The notes under the pieces: generated by a model
What the model was told of the DNA's origin: nothing
The model's input: only the letters and a program-made list of their open reading frames with translations
Databases searched by the model: none
Assembly (NCBI RefSeq): GCF_038784515.1
Contig: NZ_CP152376.1
Span: 5,084,001 to 5,148,000, forward strand
DNA: 64,000 nt
DNA from: Rhodoferax sp. GW822-FHT02A01
Lineage (GTDB): Bacteria; Pseudomonadota; Gammaproteobacteria; Burkholderiales; Burkholderiaceae_C
Direction of reading: 5' to 3'
Program-made: the position numbers and the translations under genes
Shown: piece by piece, positions 1-8,177 of the stretch
How positions within the stretch are numbered: position 1 is the stretch's first letter
Layout of the letters: each line of letters opens with the position of its first letter

Positions 1-411
1 CTCGGCCACCACCTTGGTTGCCACGCTACCCAGCATCAGGCGCGCAATACCCGTGCGGCCGTGCGAACCCATAACGATCAGGTCGCTGCCCAACTCCTTG
101 GCGCTTTCCACGATGCCGCTGGCGGCGGCCACGTCTTCCACCAGACGGGCTTGCAGATTCACGGGTGGGGTTTCGGCCTTGCACAGCTCTTCTACCTGGG
201 CATGTGCCTGGGCAGCCAATTGTTGTGCGGCGGCGGAATAGGCCTGGTAACCCATGGGATTGACTTCGCCCACGCCCAGATAGGGATAGGGGTCGGAAAC
301 GTACAGAGCTGTCAGCGCTGCACCGTGCAGACGGGCCATACCGACTGCGAGCTTGGCGGCGTGTGCAGATGCTGCAGAACCGTCGGTTGCCAACAAAATA
401 TTCTTGAACAT
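1..411 (-). CDS. Universal stress protein (UspA family), C-terminus cut by window edge
   Basis: Small cytoplasmic Usp-fold protein of the ATP-binding type, made under stress or growth arrest. The 137 visible residues begin MFKNILLATDGS, the usual first strand and Asp loop. Near residues 117-135 they carry GSHGRTGIARLMLGS, the G-2X-G-9X-G-S/T nucleotide-binding signature. The family is normally 140-150 residues, so only a short C-terminal piece is missing beyond position 1. The ATG at 411 follows a GAGG ribosome binding site (GAGGCATTT-ATG on the minus strand). It is a separate unit from the SRAP gene upstream, with an FNR-like palindrome at 472-485 in the gap. Anaerobic induction of Usp genes by FNR/ANR proteins is well known, so oxygen control is a reasonable inference. 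The partner or ligand is unknown. Confidence 0.93.
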   Translation of the reverse strand, partial: MFKNILLATDGSAASAHAAKLAVGMARLHGAALTALYVSDPYPYLGVGEVNPMGYQAYSAAAQQLAAQAHAQVEELCKAETPPVNLQARLVEDVAAASGIVESAKELGSDLIVMGSHGRTGIARLMLGSVATKVVAE

Positions 412-471
412 AAATGCCTCGCTAAGTGAAGTTGTGAGCCTTCATCTTGCGCCTATTTCCATAGCCCTTTT

Positions 472-485
472 TTGACTTGGGTCAA
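472..485 (-). promoter_or_regulatory. FNR/ANR-type operator upstream of the usp gene
   Basis: Perfect inverted repeat TTGAC-N4-GTCAA. It matches the FNR/ANR consensus TTGAT-N4-ATCAA with the TTGAC/GTCAA half-site variant common in proteobacteria. Its centre is 67 nt upstream of the usp ATG, which would put a class II start site (-41.5 spacing) near 437 with a leader of about 26 nt. It abuts the stop codon of the SRAP gene. No strong -10 was recognised. Confidence 0.6.
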
Positions 486-1181
486 CTACCACAAACAATC
501 TTGCCGGGGCGGCTCTCTGAGCTTGTCTGCCGGACCGGCTGCCATGCGCGCAGCGTCAAATGGGCGCAGAAAACCATGGGCTTCGGCAGGGTCGGCTTGC
601 AGCCAAGCCCCGTAATCCTGCGGTGCAATGATGGCCGGCATGCGCTTTTCATCGCCGGGACGGTGCATGCGCCCCATGATGGCGTGACCATCTGCATTGA
701 CGGTCAAAAGCGTGAAGCTGTGCGTGATGACACCGTCTTGCGGATGCACCCATTGTTCCCACAGACCGGCGACGGCAAACGGGTTGCCATCGGCCATGGC
801 CATCTTCCAACGCACGGCGCGGCCACCGTTGCGCTCGGCCTCTTCCCAGCACGGGTCGAAATAGGCGCGCATGGGTGCCAGGGCCCACTGCCGCTGATGC
901 CAGGGTCCGCGGTAGCTGGGCTTTTCAGCGGCGGTCTCACTGCGGGCGTTGTAAGTCTTGCGACCTATGGTCTGCGCTTGGACTGTGTCCTTGCACCAGC
1001 GCGGCACCAGTCCGAAGCGCGCAACCCGACACTCCCAGACTCCCTGGGCATTGCGCAACAGAATGGGGGCGTCGTAGCCAGGGTAGGTTTCTTCAGGCCA
1101 GTCCTGCTCCGGCATCTGCACCAACCCCGGATGCATGGCCGCTATTTCCTGGCACACGGAAGGGACGAAGTTGGTGCACAT
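486..1181 (-). CDS. SRAP (SOS response-associated peptidase / HMCES-YedK) family protein
   Basis: SRAP proteins bind abasic sites in single-stranded DNA and shield them through a covalent thiazolidine link to Cys2. The protein (231 residues) starts MCTNF, so the reactive Cys2 follows the initiator Met. YNARSET (the DNA-contacting Asn loop) and HRPGDEKRMPAII (the conserved His/Arg loop) are present. The position that is usually Glu in the GFYEW or IYEP motif reads AYFDP, an Asp, so active-site chemistry may differ. The gene starts 15 nt after the rbgA stop and is probably co-transcribed with it. I see no LexA box (CTGT-N8-ACAG) in front of it, so SOS control is not supported. The family call is firm. 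Confidence 0.9.
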   Translation of the reverse strand: MCTNFVPSVCQEIAAMHPGLVQMPEQDWPEETYPGYDAPILLRNAQGVWECRVARFGLVPRWCKDTVQAQTIGRKTYNARSETAAEKPSYRGPWHQRQWALAPMRAYFDPCWEEAERNGGRAVRWKMAMADGNPFAVAGLWEQWVHPQDGVITHSFTLLTVNADGHAIMGRMHRPGDEKRMPAIIAPQDYGAWLQADPAEAHGFLRPFDAARMAAGPADKLREPPRQDCLW

Positions 1182-1196
1182 GACAGGCCAGATGCG

Positions 1197-2207
1197 TCAA
1201 TCGCTGGTTTCATCGTCCAGGTCGTCGCCTTGCGAACCCTTCACGTAGGCGGGCTCGCGCGGCTTTTGCGGGCGCGGGATTTTTTTCAGGCGGATCAGGC
1301 GCGCTTCCTCGATGGCGTCTTTCTTGATCTGGCGCTCGGCATCGAGCTTCTCGCCCGCCCGCAGCCACTCAGCAAACTCTTCGGGCGTCTCCAGCGTGAG
1401 GCGGCCCAGGCTACCCGAACGAAAGTCGTGGATGACGATCTCCGCTGCCTTGGTCAGGTTGACCTTGCCGCCCCCCTGCAAGGCTCCACGCTTGCGGCCG
1501 ATGGCCTCCAGCAACTCCTCATCGGTCTGCCCGGCCACGCCGGTGAGCTTGTAGCGCGACTCCAGACCCTCGGCATAGTGCTGGCGCACATAGTCCAGCA
1601 GTTCCAGCGCCACTTCTTCTTCATCGAAGGCATTGCGGCCTACGGCGCCGCTGGCGGCCAGGTTGTAGCCACTCTTGGCCACGATGATGCGCGGCCATAG
1701 CACGCCCGGCGTGTCGTAGAGGTAGAAGTCGTCGGCAATGGTGATGCGCTGCTCCAGCTTGGTCACACCGGCCTCGTCACCGGTCTTGGCGGCGCGCTTG
1801 CCCTTGAGGGTGTTGATCAGTGTCGACTTGCCCACATTGGGAATGCCGCAGATCAGCACCCGCATGGGCTTGGCCATGCCCCCGCGGTTGGGCGCCAGCG
1901 CATGGCAGGCCGCCACCAGAGCCTTGGCCGGCGTGCTCATGCTGGCGTCCAGCGGCAACGCACGTACGTCGGACTGGGCATTGAAGTAATCCAGCCAAGC
2001 CGCAGTGCGCACCGGGTCCGCCAGGTCCTGCTTGTTGAGCACCTTGAGGGCTGGTTTGCCTTTGGTGATCTGGGCCAGCATGGGATTGGCGCTGGAGCCC
2101 GGCAGGCGCGCGTCGAGCAGTTCGACAACCACATCGATGTCCTTGATACGCTCGGCAATGGCCTTGCGCGTCAGGTGCATATGTCCGGGGAACCACTGAA
2201 TTGCCAT
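1197..2207 (-). CDS. ylqF: Ribosome biogenesis GTPase YlqF/RbgA
   Basis: Circularly permuted GTPase that acts in late assembly of the 50S subunit. The motif order is G4-G1-G3 as in the YlqF/YawG class: NKQDLAD near residue 60, the P-loop GIPNVGKSTLIN near 128, DTPGV near 172, then the C-terminal RNA-binding helical region. The start at 2207 gives MAIQWFPGHM, the typical family N-terminus, and is preceded by an AGG eight bases upstream. An in-frame ATG at 2228 would add seven residues and is less likely. The product is 336 residues. The C-terminus is lysine- and proline-rich, then acidic. It is followed closely by the SRAP gene. Confidence 0.93.
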   Translation of the reverse strand: MAIQWFPGHMHLTRKAIAERIKDIDVVVELLDARLPGSSANPMLAQITKGKPALKVLNKQDLADPVRTAAWLDYFNAQSDVRALPLDASMSTPAKALVAACHALAPNRGGMAKPMRVLICGIPNVGKSTLINTLKGKRAAKTGDEAGVTKLEQRITIADDFYLYDTPGVLWPRIIVAKSGYNLAASGAVGRNAFDEEEVALELLDYVRQHYAEGLESRYKLTGVAGQTDEELLEAIGRKRGALQGGGKVNLTKAAEIVIHDFRSGSLGRLTLETPEEFAEWLRAGEKLDAERQIKKDAIEEARLIRLKKIPRPQKPREPAYVKGSQGDDLDDETSD

Positions 2208-2275
2208 CGCGCTGAACCTATCTGTCAATTAACTGCTGGACCTGCATTGTCGGGCAGGTCCGGCTTGGCGCACGC

Positions 2276-3814
2276 TCAGACGGTTGCAGCCACCGGTTTG
2301 GCGACCAGGCGCTTGGGCGAGAGATACTCCTTGAGGTAGATGTCAAAAGGCAGGGAGTCGCCAGCCTCAATCTCTTTTTGGTCCTGGATGGACTTGGCGG
2401 CCATGCGCGCCCACTCGGCGGCCTGCTCATCTGACAACGGCGTTGCCAGCATGGCTTGCCGGGTCTTTTGCGACTGGGCCCGCACAAAGGACACGAAAGA
2501 CCCGCCAAACTCCTCCGTCATGACCTTGAGCACCTGGGCCGAAGGCGTGAGATCCGGATTCTGCAAGGCCCGCTCGGCGTCCTGCACCGCACGGGAGTAA
2601 TCATTGGTGGAGTGCACCGCGTCCAGTTGCGCCGCTATGGGTTTGAGTTGCTGCACGATGTCTTGCCCCCAGGCGCTCAGGGTCATGGTGCCAGTGCCCT
2701 TCTCCAGCTCCAGACCCGGCTCACGTCCGCGCTCTGCCGCCTTGTGCTGGTTGCGTGCCATGGCCGCGATTTCCTGCGGCGTGTCATCCGGGCTGTCCGA
2801 TTGCAGGCAGTGCAGCAGGAACACGTCCAGAAAGCGCAGTGTCTGCGCGGTGATGCCAACCGTCTCAAACGGATTGAGGTCCATCAAGCGGACTTCCACA
2901 TACTCCACGCCACGCTCGCGCAGGGCATGCAGGGGCCGCTCGCCGGGGAAGATCACGCGCTTGGGGCGGATGGTGCCGTAGAACTCGTTCTCGATCTGCA
3001 GCAGTGTGGTCTGCAGCTGCTTGTAGCTGCCATCTTTCGCGCGCACGCCAATGGCTTCGTAGGCCGGATAGGGCACGGTCAGGGCCTGTTGCAAGGATGC
3101 AGCGTAGCCCTGCAGGCTGTTGTAGCTGACGGCCAGGGAAGATTGCGCATCGCTCTGGTAGCCCAGCCGGCCCATGCGTAGCGAGGTGGCGTAGGGCAGA
3201 TACAGCGTGCCCTCGTTGAGCGGCTGCAAGCGGTGCTCGCGACCGGCAACAAAGGTGGAGCACACGGCAGGCGATGCCCCGAACAGATACAGCAACAGAA
3301 ACGCGTGGCGGCGGAAATTGCGGATCAGGCCAAAGTAGGCTTCGCTGGAGACATCAGGCAGGCTCCAGTTGTAGTGGATGCCCGAGATGGTCTGCATGCG
3401 TCTGCCGTAGCGGTGCCCCAGCCCACTGCGATATACCGTCTTGCTGCGCCCCACGTTGGAGCTGCCGTACTGACCCAGCGGAATGGCGTCGTCTGCCGGC
3501 AGTCCGCAGGGCATGCTCGATACCCACAGCATTTCATCACCCAGCGACTGCATGGTGAACTGCTGGATACGGGTGAGCTCGTCAATGCAGTCCTGCGCAC
3601 CGGCGTGCACACCGGTAATGAGCTCCACCTGCGACTCACTGAAATCGGTGGTGATGCGGGGGTGCGTCAATGCCGATCCCAGCGCCTCCGGATGCGGTGT
3701 CATGGCCAGACGGCCGTTCTCCTGCGCACGCAAACTCTCTTTTTCCAAACCGCGGCGAATGCCTCGCAGCCGCTCCGGGGCGACCCAGCTAGGGCCTTGC
3801 GAAAAATTGTCCAT
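2276..3814 (-). CDS. gshA: Glutamate-cysteine ligase (gamma-glutamylcysteine synthetase)
   Basis: First and rate-limiting enzyme of glutathione synthesis; it joins L-glutamate gamma-carboxylate to cysteine using ATP in the cytosol. The 512-residue product matches the class I proteobacterial enzyme in length (E. coli about 518). It has RRGLEKESLR at the N-terminus, the TTDFSESQVELIT segment, SSMPCGLP, SGIHYNWSLP and ENEFYGTIRPKR. The open frame extends to 3925, but MDNFSQ at 3814 fits the family. The extension would also run into the start region of the divergent gene at 3920. No gshB is visible here. The gap to the divergent gene contains a short GCAC-N5-GTGC repeat of unknown meaning. Confidence 0.95.
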   Translation of the reverse strand: MDNFSQGPSWVAPERLRGIRRGLEKESLRAQENGRLAMTPHPEALGSALTHPRITTDFSESQVELITGVHAGAQDCIDELTRIQQFTMQSLGDEMLWVSSMPCGLPADDAIPLGQYGSSNVGRSKTVYRSGLGHRYGRRMQTISGIHYNWSLPDVSSEAYFGLIRNFRRHAFLLLYLFGASPAVCSTFVAGREHRLQPLNEGTLYLPYATSLRMGRLGYQSDAQSSLAVSYNSLQGYAASLQQALTVPYPAYEAIGVRAKDGSYKQLQTTLLQIENEFYGTIRPKRVIFPGERPLHALRERGVEYVEVRLMDLNPFETVGITAQTLRFLDVFLLHCLQSDSPDDTPQEIAAMARNQHKAAERGREPGLELEKGTGTMTLSAWGQDIVQQLKPIAAQLDAVHSTNDYSRAVQDAERALQNPDLTPSAQVLKVMTEEFGGSFVSFVRAQSQKTRQAMLATPLSDEQAAEWARMAAKSIQDQKEIEAGDSLPFDIYLKEYLSPKRLVAKPVAATV

Positions 3815-3919
3815 ACCTGTGGCCCTTTGTCTTTTCTTCGGGCGAGAAGTTAACACAGGCGCACTATTTGTGCAGTTTGAGGGCATGATTGCACCGTTTT
3901 GAGGCTGCACAATACGGAT

Positions 3920-5137
3920 ATGCAAACGTTGGAATCTGTTGTCTGGTCAGTCATGCTAGGTGGTCTGCTGACCATCGGGACCATGGCTGTCGTGGACGTT
4001 GCCCTGAGCCGCACGCTGGCCGCGTGCCGGGGCCTGCTGTTCATGACGGTCACCGGTTTCAGCTGCGTGCTGCTGTCGGGTCTGCCAGAAGACCTCTTTC
4101 CCGGCCTGCCGGTGGTGCCGGTACTGATCCTCAAAAGCAGCCTGGGGCCCCTGAGCGGAGCCATGGTGCTCACCTATCTGCGCCAGTGGCTGGGTGTTGC
4201 CGCGGAAGACCACTACGTGCACAACGCCATCCTCTGGGGCTCCACCGGTCTGCTGGTGGCGGCCGTGGTCATCACCCTGCTGTGCGTGCTGTTTGCCGCA
4301 ACACTGAGCACCGAGATCCTGCTGTTTGCCGCCTTCCTGAATGCGGTGGCCGTTTTGCTGGCCACCTTCACATCGGTGCGTGCAGCCCAGCTCGGAGACA
4401 AGCTGGCACGCACCATGGCAGTGGGCTGCCTGTTCCTGGCCCTGTCGCTGGGCGGTCTGTTTGCCCACCAGCTGGTACCGGACCACGGCTCGCTCGCCAT
4501 CTGGATCGTGACGTCTTTCAGTACTGTGGTCTTCTTTCTGGTCATGGTGGCACTGGGAATCCGGCGCAACCGGCAACTGCGCAAGCTCGAGCGGCTTGCC
4601 GGACTGTCCCAAGGCGTTGACCCGGCCACTGGCCTGCCACGCGGCTCGGTTCTGCTGTCCAAAGTCGATGACGCTTTCTGGCGTAGCGCCAGGCTCAACA
4701 CCAGCTGCGCCGTGATCTGCCTGCACCTGCGCAACCTCTATGAGCTCAGTGAAGTGGCGGGCCACTCGGTGGACCAGCAGATTCTGGCCGCCATGGCGGC
4801 GCGCATTCGGCGCGCCATGGGCTTTCGCTGCGTGGTGGGGCTGTACCACCCGCGCTGCTTTGTGGTGGTGCTGTCCGCCGTCAAGCAACCCAAACTGGTC
4901 CGCAAGATGACCGAGCGGCTGCGTGAGCTGATGGTGGAGCCACTGGATGTCATTGGCAGCAACGACGCAGTGCACCGGTTCATTCCGCAGTTCAGCGTAG
5001 GCCATGTCACCGTCAGTTCCGCGGACCTGGTGCCCGCCGACGTGATCGATGAAGCCGAGCAGCAGGCCCTCAACATCGAACGCGAATACAACCGCGCCGA
5101 ACAGACCGCCCACAGCCCCTTGCAGGCCGAGGGCTGA
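3920..5137 (+). CDS. Multi-pass membrane protein with degenerate GGDEF domain
   Basis: The N-terminal half (residues 1-215 of 405) holds about six hydrophobic helices. The C-terminal half has a diguanylate-cyclase-like fold: DPATGLPRG stands where DxLTgLpNR normally lies, and CVVGLYHPRCFVVVL stands where RxGGDEFxxL lies. The GGDEF signature is thus replaced by HPRCF, and the catalytic acidic residues are gone. It should not make cyclic di-GMP; it might bind a nucleotide or act as a protein-interaction module. The ATG at 3920 was chosen over an upstream TTG at 3899. It diverges from gshA across about 105 bp and converges on the SDR at 5146. The exact sensory role is unknown. Confidence 0.8.
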   Translation: MQTLESVVWSVMLGGLLTIGTMAVVDVALSRTLAACRGLLFMTVTGFSCVLLSGLPEDLFPGLPVVPVLILKSSLGPLSGAMVLTYLRQWLGVAAEDHYVHNAILWGSTGLLVAAVVITLLCVLFAATLSTEILLFAAFLNAVAVLLATFTSVRAAQLGDKLARTMAVGCLFLALSLGGLFAHQLVPDHGSLAIWIVTSFSTVVFFLVMVALGIRRNRQLRKLERLAGLSQGVDPATGLPRGSVLLSKVDDAFWRSARLNTSCAVICLHLRNLYELSEVAGHSVDQQILAAMAARIRRAMGFRCVVGLYHPRCFVVVLSAVKQPKLVRKMTERLRELMVEPLDVIGSNDAVHRFIPQFSVGHVTVSSADLVPADVIDEAEQQALNIEREYNRAEQTAHSPLQAEG

Positions 5138-5145
5138 TCACCCCG

Positions 5146-6060
5146 TCAACCCTTTTTGAGCAGGGCCGTGGCACGACCCACTTCGTGCGCGCCCTGACCC
5201 GAACCGTCGTGCGGCACCATTTCTGCGGTGCGGTCACGCACCTGCGCCAGTAGCTCTGCCAGACGCTCCGGTGACTGGGCATCCAGGCCGATCCAGGCAC
5301 CTTGCGTCAGGGTGATATGCGCGGCCTCCACGCTTCCAGCCCCTGCGCACAGCACGGTGCGGGTGGGCGCATCCTCCCCCACCAGCACCAGCATGGCCGG
5401 TGTCACGGCCTGGGGCTCCAGGGCCGCCAGCACTTCCGGTGGCATCAGCCCTTCAGTCATGCGGGTCGCTGCGGTGGGTGCCAGACAGTTCACATGGATA
5501 TTGTGTTTGGCGCCTTCCAGCCCCAATGTCTGCATCAGCCCAACCAGCGCCAGCTTGGCCGCACCGTAATTGCTCTGACCAAAATTGCCGTACAGGCCGG
5601 TACTGGAAGTGGTCATGAGAATACGCCCGTACTTCTGCTCCACCATATGCGGCCAAGCCGCCTTGGTGCAGTGCACGGCGCCCATCAGATGCACATCCAG
5701 CACCAGGCGGAAGTCAGCCAGATCCATCTTGGCAAAGGTCTTGTCGCGCAGGATTCCGGCGTTGTTGACCACGATGTCGATGCGACCCCAGGCATCCACC
5801 GCCTGTTGCACCATGGCCTGCACCGCGTCCCAGTCGGTCACCGAAGCGCCGTTGGCAATGGCCTCGCCACCAGCGGCGCGGATTTCCGCCACCACGCGCT
5901 CGGCCGCCGTCAGGGAGCTGCCCGAACCGTCCCGTGCGCCCCCCAGGTCGTTTACCAGCACCTTGGCACCGCGTCTGGCCAAGGCCAAGGCATGTTGGCG
6001 ACCCAAACCACCACCGGCTCCGGTCACAATTGCTACGCGTCCTTTGAAATCAATCGCCAC
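5146..6060 (-). CDS. SDR-family oxidoreductase, peroxisomal MFE-2 hydroxyacyl-CoA dehydrogenase-like
   Basis: NAD(P)-dependent short-chain dehydrogenase of 304 residues. TGAGGGLG (13-20) is the Rossmann dinucleotide loop and NNAG is at 99-102. The catalytic Ser lies at about 153 with Tyr165 and Lys169 in SNYGAAK. NDLGGARDGSG and the run around AKHNIHVNCLAP resemble the (3R)-hydroxyacyl-CoA dehydrogenase half of eukaryotic multifunctional enzyme 2 and its bacterial homologues. A role in acyl-CoA beta-oxidation is therefore likely, though substrate is not proven by sequence. The C-terminal 60 residues after the core are extra relative to a minimal SDR. It diverges from the Nudix gene across 63 bp and shares no operon with it. 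Confidence 0.87.
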   Translation of the reverse strand: MAIDFKGRVAIVTGAGGGLGRQHALALARRGAKVLVNDLGGARDGSGSSLTAAERVVAEIRAAGGEAIANGASVTDWDAVQAMVQQAVDAWGRIDIVVNNAGILRDKTFAKMDLADFRLVLDVHLMGAVHCTKAAWPHMVEQKYGRILMTTSSTGLYGNFGQSNYGAAKLALVGLMQTLGLEGAKHNIHVNCLAPTAATRMTEGLMPPEVLAALEPQAVTPAMLVLVGEDAPTRTVLCAGAGSVEAAHITLTQGAWIGLDAQSPERLAELLAQVRDRTAEMVPHDGSGQGAHEVGRATALLKKG

Positions 6061-6123
6061 ACTTCACTCCAGAAAAAAACGGATACTGCATGCCATTCGC
6101 ACACCGCGTGTGCCAAAGCTCCT

Positions 6124-6999
6124 ATGGAAATCACCTCCGAAATCATTCATACACCGCCCAGAGATGCTGCCACCGTCATCATTCTCAGGGATAGCCCACA
6201 GGGCCCCGAAGTTTTTCTGGTCAAGCGCCACGGCCTGTCTGACGTGTTGGGCGGTGCCTACGTGTTCCCCGGCGGCAAGCTGGACGAAAGCGACGCACAG
6301 CTGGACGAAACCCATCATTTGGACAGCTCTGCGGCAGACCTGCACAAACGCCTCGGCGAACCGGATCTGGAGCAGCAGCGCGCCAAGGGGCTGTTTGTAG
6401 CCGCGCTGCGCGAAGCCTTTGAAGAATGCGGCGTGCTGTTCGCCCAGGATGCGACGCCAACCCACAGCATGGATCTTGCAGTGCAGTTGCGCGACGGGCG
6501 CATGTTCAATCTGGCGCTGGCGGAAACCGGTCTGCGGCTGCAAACCCAGGCCGTCATTCCCTGGTCGCGCTGGGTCACACCCAAGATGCCGTCCATTTCC
6601 AGCAAACGTTTTGATACCCGCTTCTTTGTTGCCGCCCTGCCCGAAGGGCAGGTTGCCCGTCATGACGACGTGGAAACCACGCAAAGCGACTGGTTGCGCC
6701 CCCGCGCCGCCCTCGAACAGTACTGGGACCGGACCATTGAAATGGCGCCGCCCCAGATCATGACCCTGGCCCATCTGGCGCGCTTTGCCGATGTGGCCAG
6801 CGCGCTGCAGGCCGCGCGTACCATCCCGCCGGCGCTGATCCAGCCCGAGCCCATGGATGAAAACGGCGAGCGTGTGTTGTGCTATCCCGGCGACCCCTGC
6901 CACAGCATCAGGCAAGCTGCCATGCCCGGCCCTACCCGGCTGCGTTACCGCAACAAGCGCTTCGAGCCGGAGCAGGGCTTTGAAGCACTTTTCGCTTGA
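6124..6999 (+). CDS. Nudix hydrolase, NUDT7/NUDT19-like with split Nudix box
   Basis: Predicted Mg-dependent pyrophosphatase of the Nudix fold, 291 residues. The Nudix box is interrupted: FPGGKLD carries the leading Gly and REAFEECGVLF carries the REx2EExG part. Roughly 45 residues of acidic, helical insertion lie between them. This split box is typical of the NUDT19/RP2p-like group, whose characterised members act on CoA and acyl-CoA esters, so a CoA-diphosphatase role is an inference. The ATG at 6124 gives MEITSEI directly before the first strand (AATVIILRD). Open frame upstream of it has no family similarity. Its acyl-CoA dehydrogenase-like SDR neighbour is divergent. Confidence 0.85.
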   Translation: MEITSEIIHTPPRDAATVIILRDSPQGPEVFLVKRHGLSDVLGGAYVFPGGKLDESDAQLDETHHLDSSAADLHKRLGEPDLEQQRAKGLFVAALREAFEECGVLFAQDATPTHSMDLAVQLRDGRMFNLALAETGLRLQTQAVIPWSRWVTPKMPSISSKRFDTRFFVAALPEGQVARHDDVETTQSDWLRPRAALEQYWDRTIEMAPPQIMTLAHLARFADVASALQAARTIPPALIQPEPMDENGERVLCYPGDPCHSIRQAAMPGPTRLRYRNKRFEPEQGFEALFA

Positions 7000-7037
7000 G
7001 GCATTGCAGATTGACTCTGCCGTGGCATAGTGCGGCC

Positions 7038-7568
7038 ATGCACAAGACAGGCCACCCTATACACCGCACTGCATCCCGCGCCGGATGCTGCCTGGCGGTG
7101 GTGCTTGCGGTGGGCCTGGCAGGGTGCTCCACTGCGCCCACGTCACGCACAGAAGCGCCAGACCAGGCAGCAGTTGATATCCAATCGCGCCTGAGCCTGG
7201 ACGCTGCCAATGACGTGACCCTGTATGCCATCAGTCTGGTGGGAACGCCCTACCGCTGGGGTGGCAACACGCCGGCCTCCGGTTTTGATTGCAGCGGCCT
7301 GATCGGTTATGTCTACAAGACCCGTGCCGGCATCTACGCACCGCGCACAACCTCCGCACTGGTCGATTGGGGTCAGCCGGTGCCGCCGGGTTCTCTGCGT
7401 AGCGGTGACTTGGTGGTCTTTGCCCAGAAGGGCACCGTCAACCACGCCGGTATCTATGTGGGCGAGGGGCGCTTTGTGCATGCCCCGTCGAGTGGCGGTG
7501 AAGTGCGGCTGGACTCGCTGAGTTCGATTTACTGGTCCCGGCAACCAGTCAGCTACCGGCGCCCCTGA
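7038..7568 (+). CDS. NlpC/P60 family lipoprotein, cell-wall endopeptidase
   Basis: Predicted outer-membrane or periplasmic peptidoglycan endopeptidase that cuts D-Glu-Dap (or similar) stem-peptide bonds. A lipoprotein signal peptide ends at the lipobox LAGC with Cys30 as the lipidated residue. The NlpC/P60 catalytic residues are Cys85 (FDCSGLIGYVY), His136 (NHAGIYVG) and His148 (FVHAPS). GTPYRWGG is the usual substrate-loop motif. The product is 176 residues, typical of the Spr/MepS size class. The ATG at 7038 is preferred because it gives a standard n-h-c signal peptide. It converges on the small membrane protein at 7575. Confidence 0.92.
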   Translation: MHKTGHPIHRTASRAGCCLAVVLAVGLAGCSTAPTSRTEAPDQAAVDIQSRLSLDAANDVTLYAISLVGTPYRWGGNTPASGFDCSGLIGYVYKTRAGIYAPRTTSALVDWGQPVPPGSLRSGDLVVFAQKGTVNHAGIYVGEGRFVHAPSSGGEVRLDSLSSIYWSRQPVSYRRP

Positions 7569-7574
7569 GCGCGT

Positions 7575-7907
7575 CTAGCCAATGATGGCGAAGGTGCTGA
7601 CAAACACCACCTTCACCAGCAGCCAGGTGGCCACCACGATGGCCCAGGACTTCCATTGCACGCGCGGGGTGTTGAAGCGGTTTTCGGCCAAGGTGAACAC
7701 AAGCGCACAGACCAGACCGAACAGCAAGCCCACTGCAGCCTGCAGCAGTTTGAGTTGCCACCAAGGCTGCGGGCCGTCTTCCACCGGCAGAAAGATGTGA
7801 ATGGCCAGCCCGAAGATCAGCCAGCGTGCCAGATAGCCCCACCAGCGGGTCCACATGCCCGATCCAACCGGTGGCCAATGCGCGTCGTGCGGGTTCGTGG
7901 AGTGCAT
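7575..7907 (-). CDS. Small hypothetical membrane protein
   Basis: A 110-residue protein I do not recognise. Three hydrophobic stretches are visible: around residues 24-40 (WWGYLARWLIFGLAIHIF), 52-72 (LLQAAVGLLFGLVCALVF) and 87-110 (WAIVVATWLLVKVVF). It is rich in Trp (ten), with a basic N-terminal segment, so it is probably an inner-membrane protein. It stands alone, tail-to-tail with the NlpC/P60 gene, with a 270-bp upstream gap before the divergent HD-GYP gene. No function is proposed. Confidence 0.7.
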   Translation of the reverse strand: MHSTNPHDAHWPPVGSGMWTRWWGYLARWLIFGLAIHIFLPVEDGPQPWWQLKLLQAAVGLLFGLVCALVFTLAENRFNTPRVQWKSWAIVVATWLLVKVVFVSTFAIIG

Positions 7908-8001
7908 AAGGCAAATTCGTTAAGTCCGTCCAACTATACACAGCCGGGTCGCGCAATTCGATGCAACACACGGGTATGCGTGAAATGTGTGGCGTGGAGC
8001 G

Positions 8002-8019
8002 CAAAAGCAACGGCTTTTG
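8002..8019. repeat. Hairpin-forming inverted repeat in the 7908-8177 intergenic region
   Basis: CAAAAGC-AACG-GCTTTTG, seven base pairs with a four-base loop, followed by TTTGGGC on the plus strand. It lies between two divergent genes, so it is not an obvious terminator of either. It may be part of an operator or leader. I saw nothing else in this 270-bp gap. Confidence 0.3.
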
Positions 8020-8177
8020 TTTGGGCAAACCCGGTGGTTGATGAGCCTTTTATGCGTTTGCTGCTTCATTTGTGCACCCTCACAGCCTTAGCTATTCACA
8101 TGCAAGTCATGGGCTAGGTCGGACTTAATCATCGTTACCCTAGAATCCATCAACAGAATAGTGGCGGGGGGTTTACC

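Noticed and set aside
477..1700. 407-residue plus-strand open frame across the SRAP and rbgA genes
   Set aside because: Spans two recognised minus-strand genes, has no family features and no ribosome binding site.
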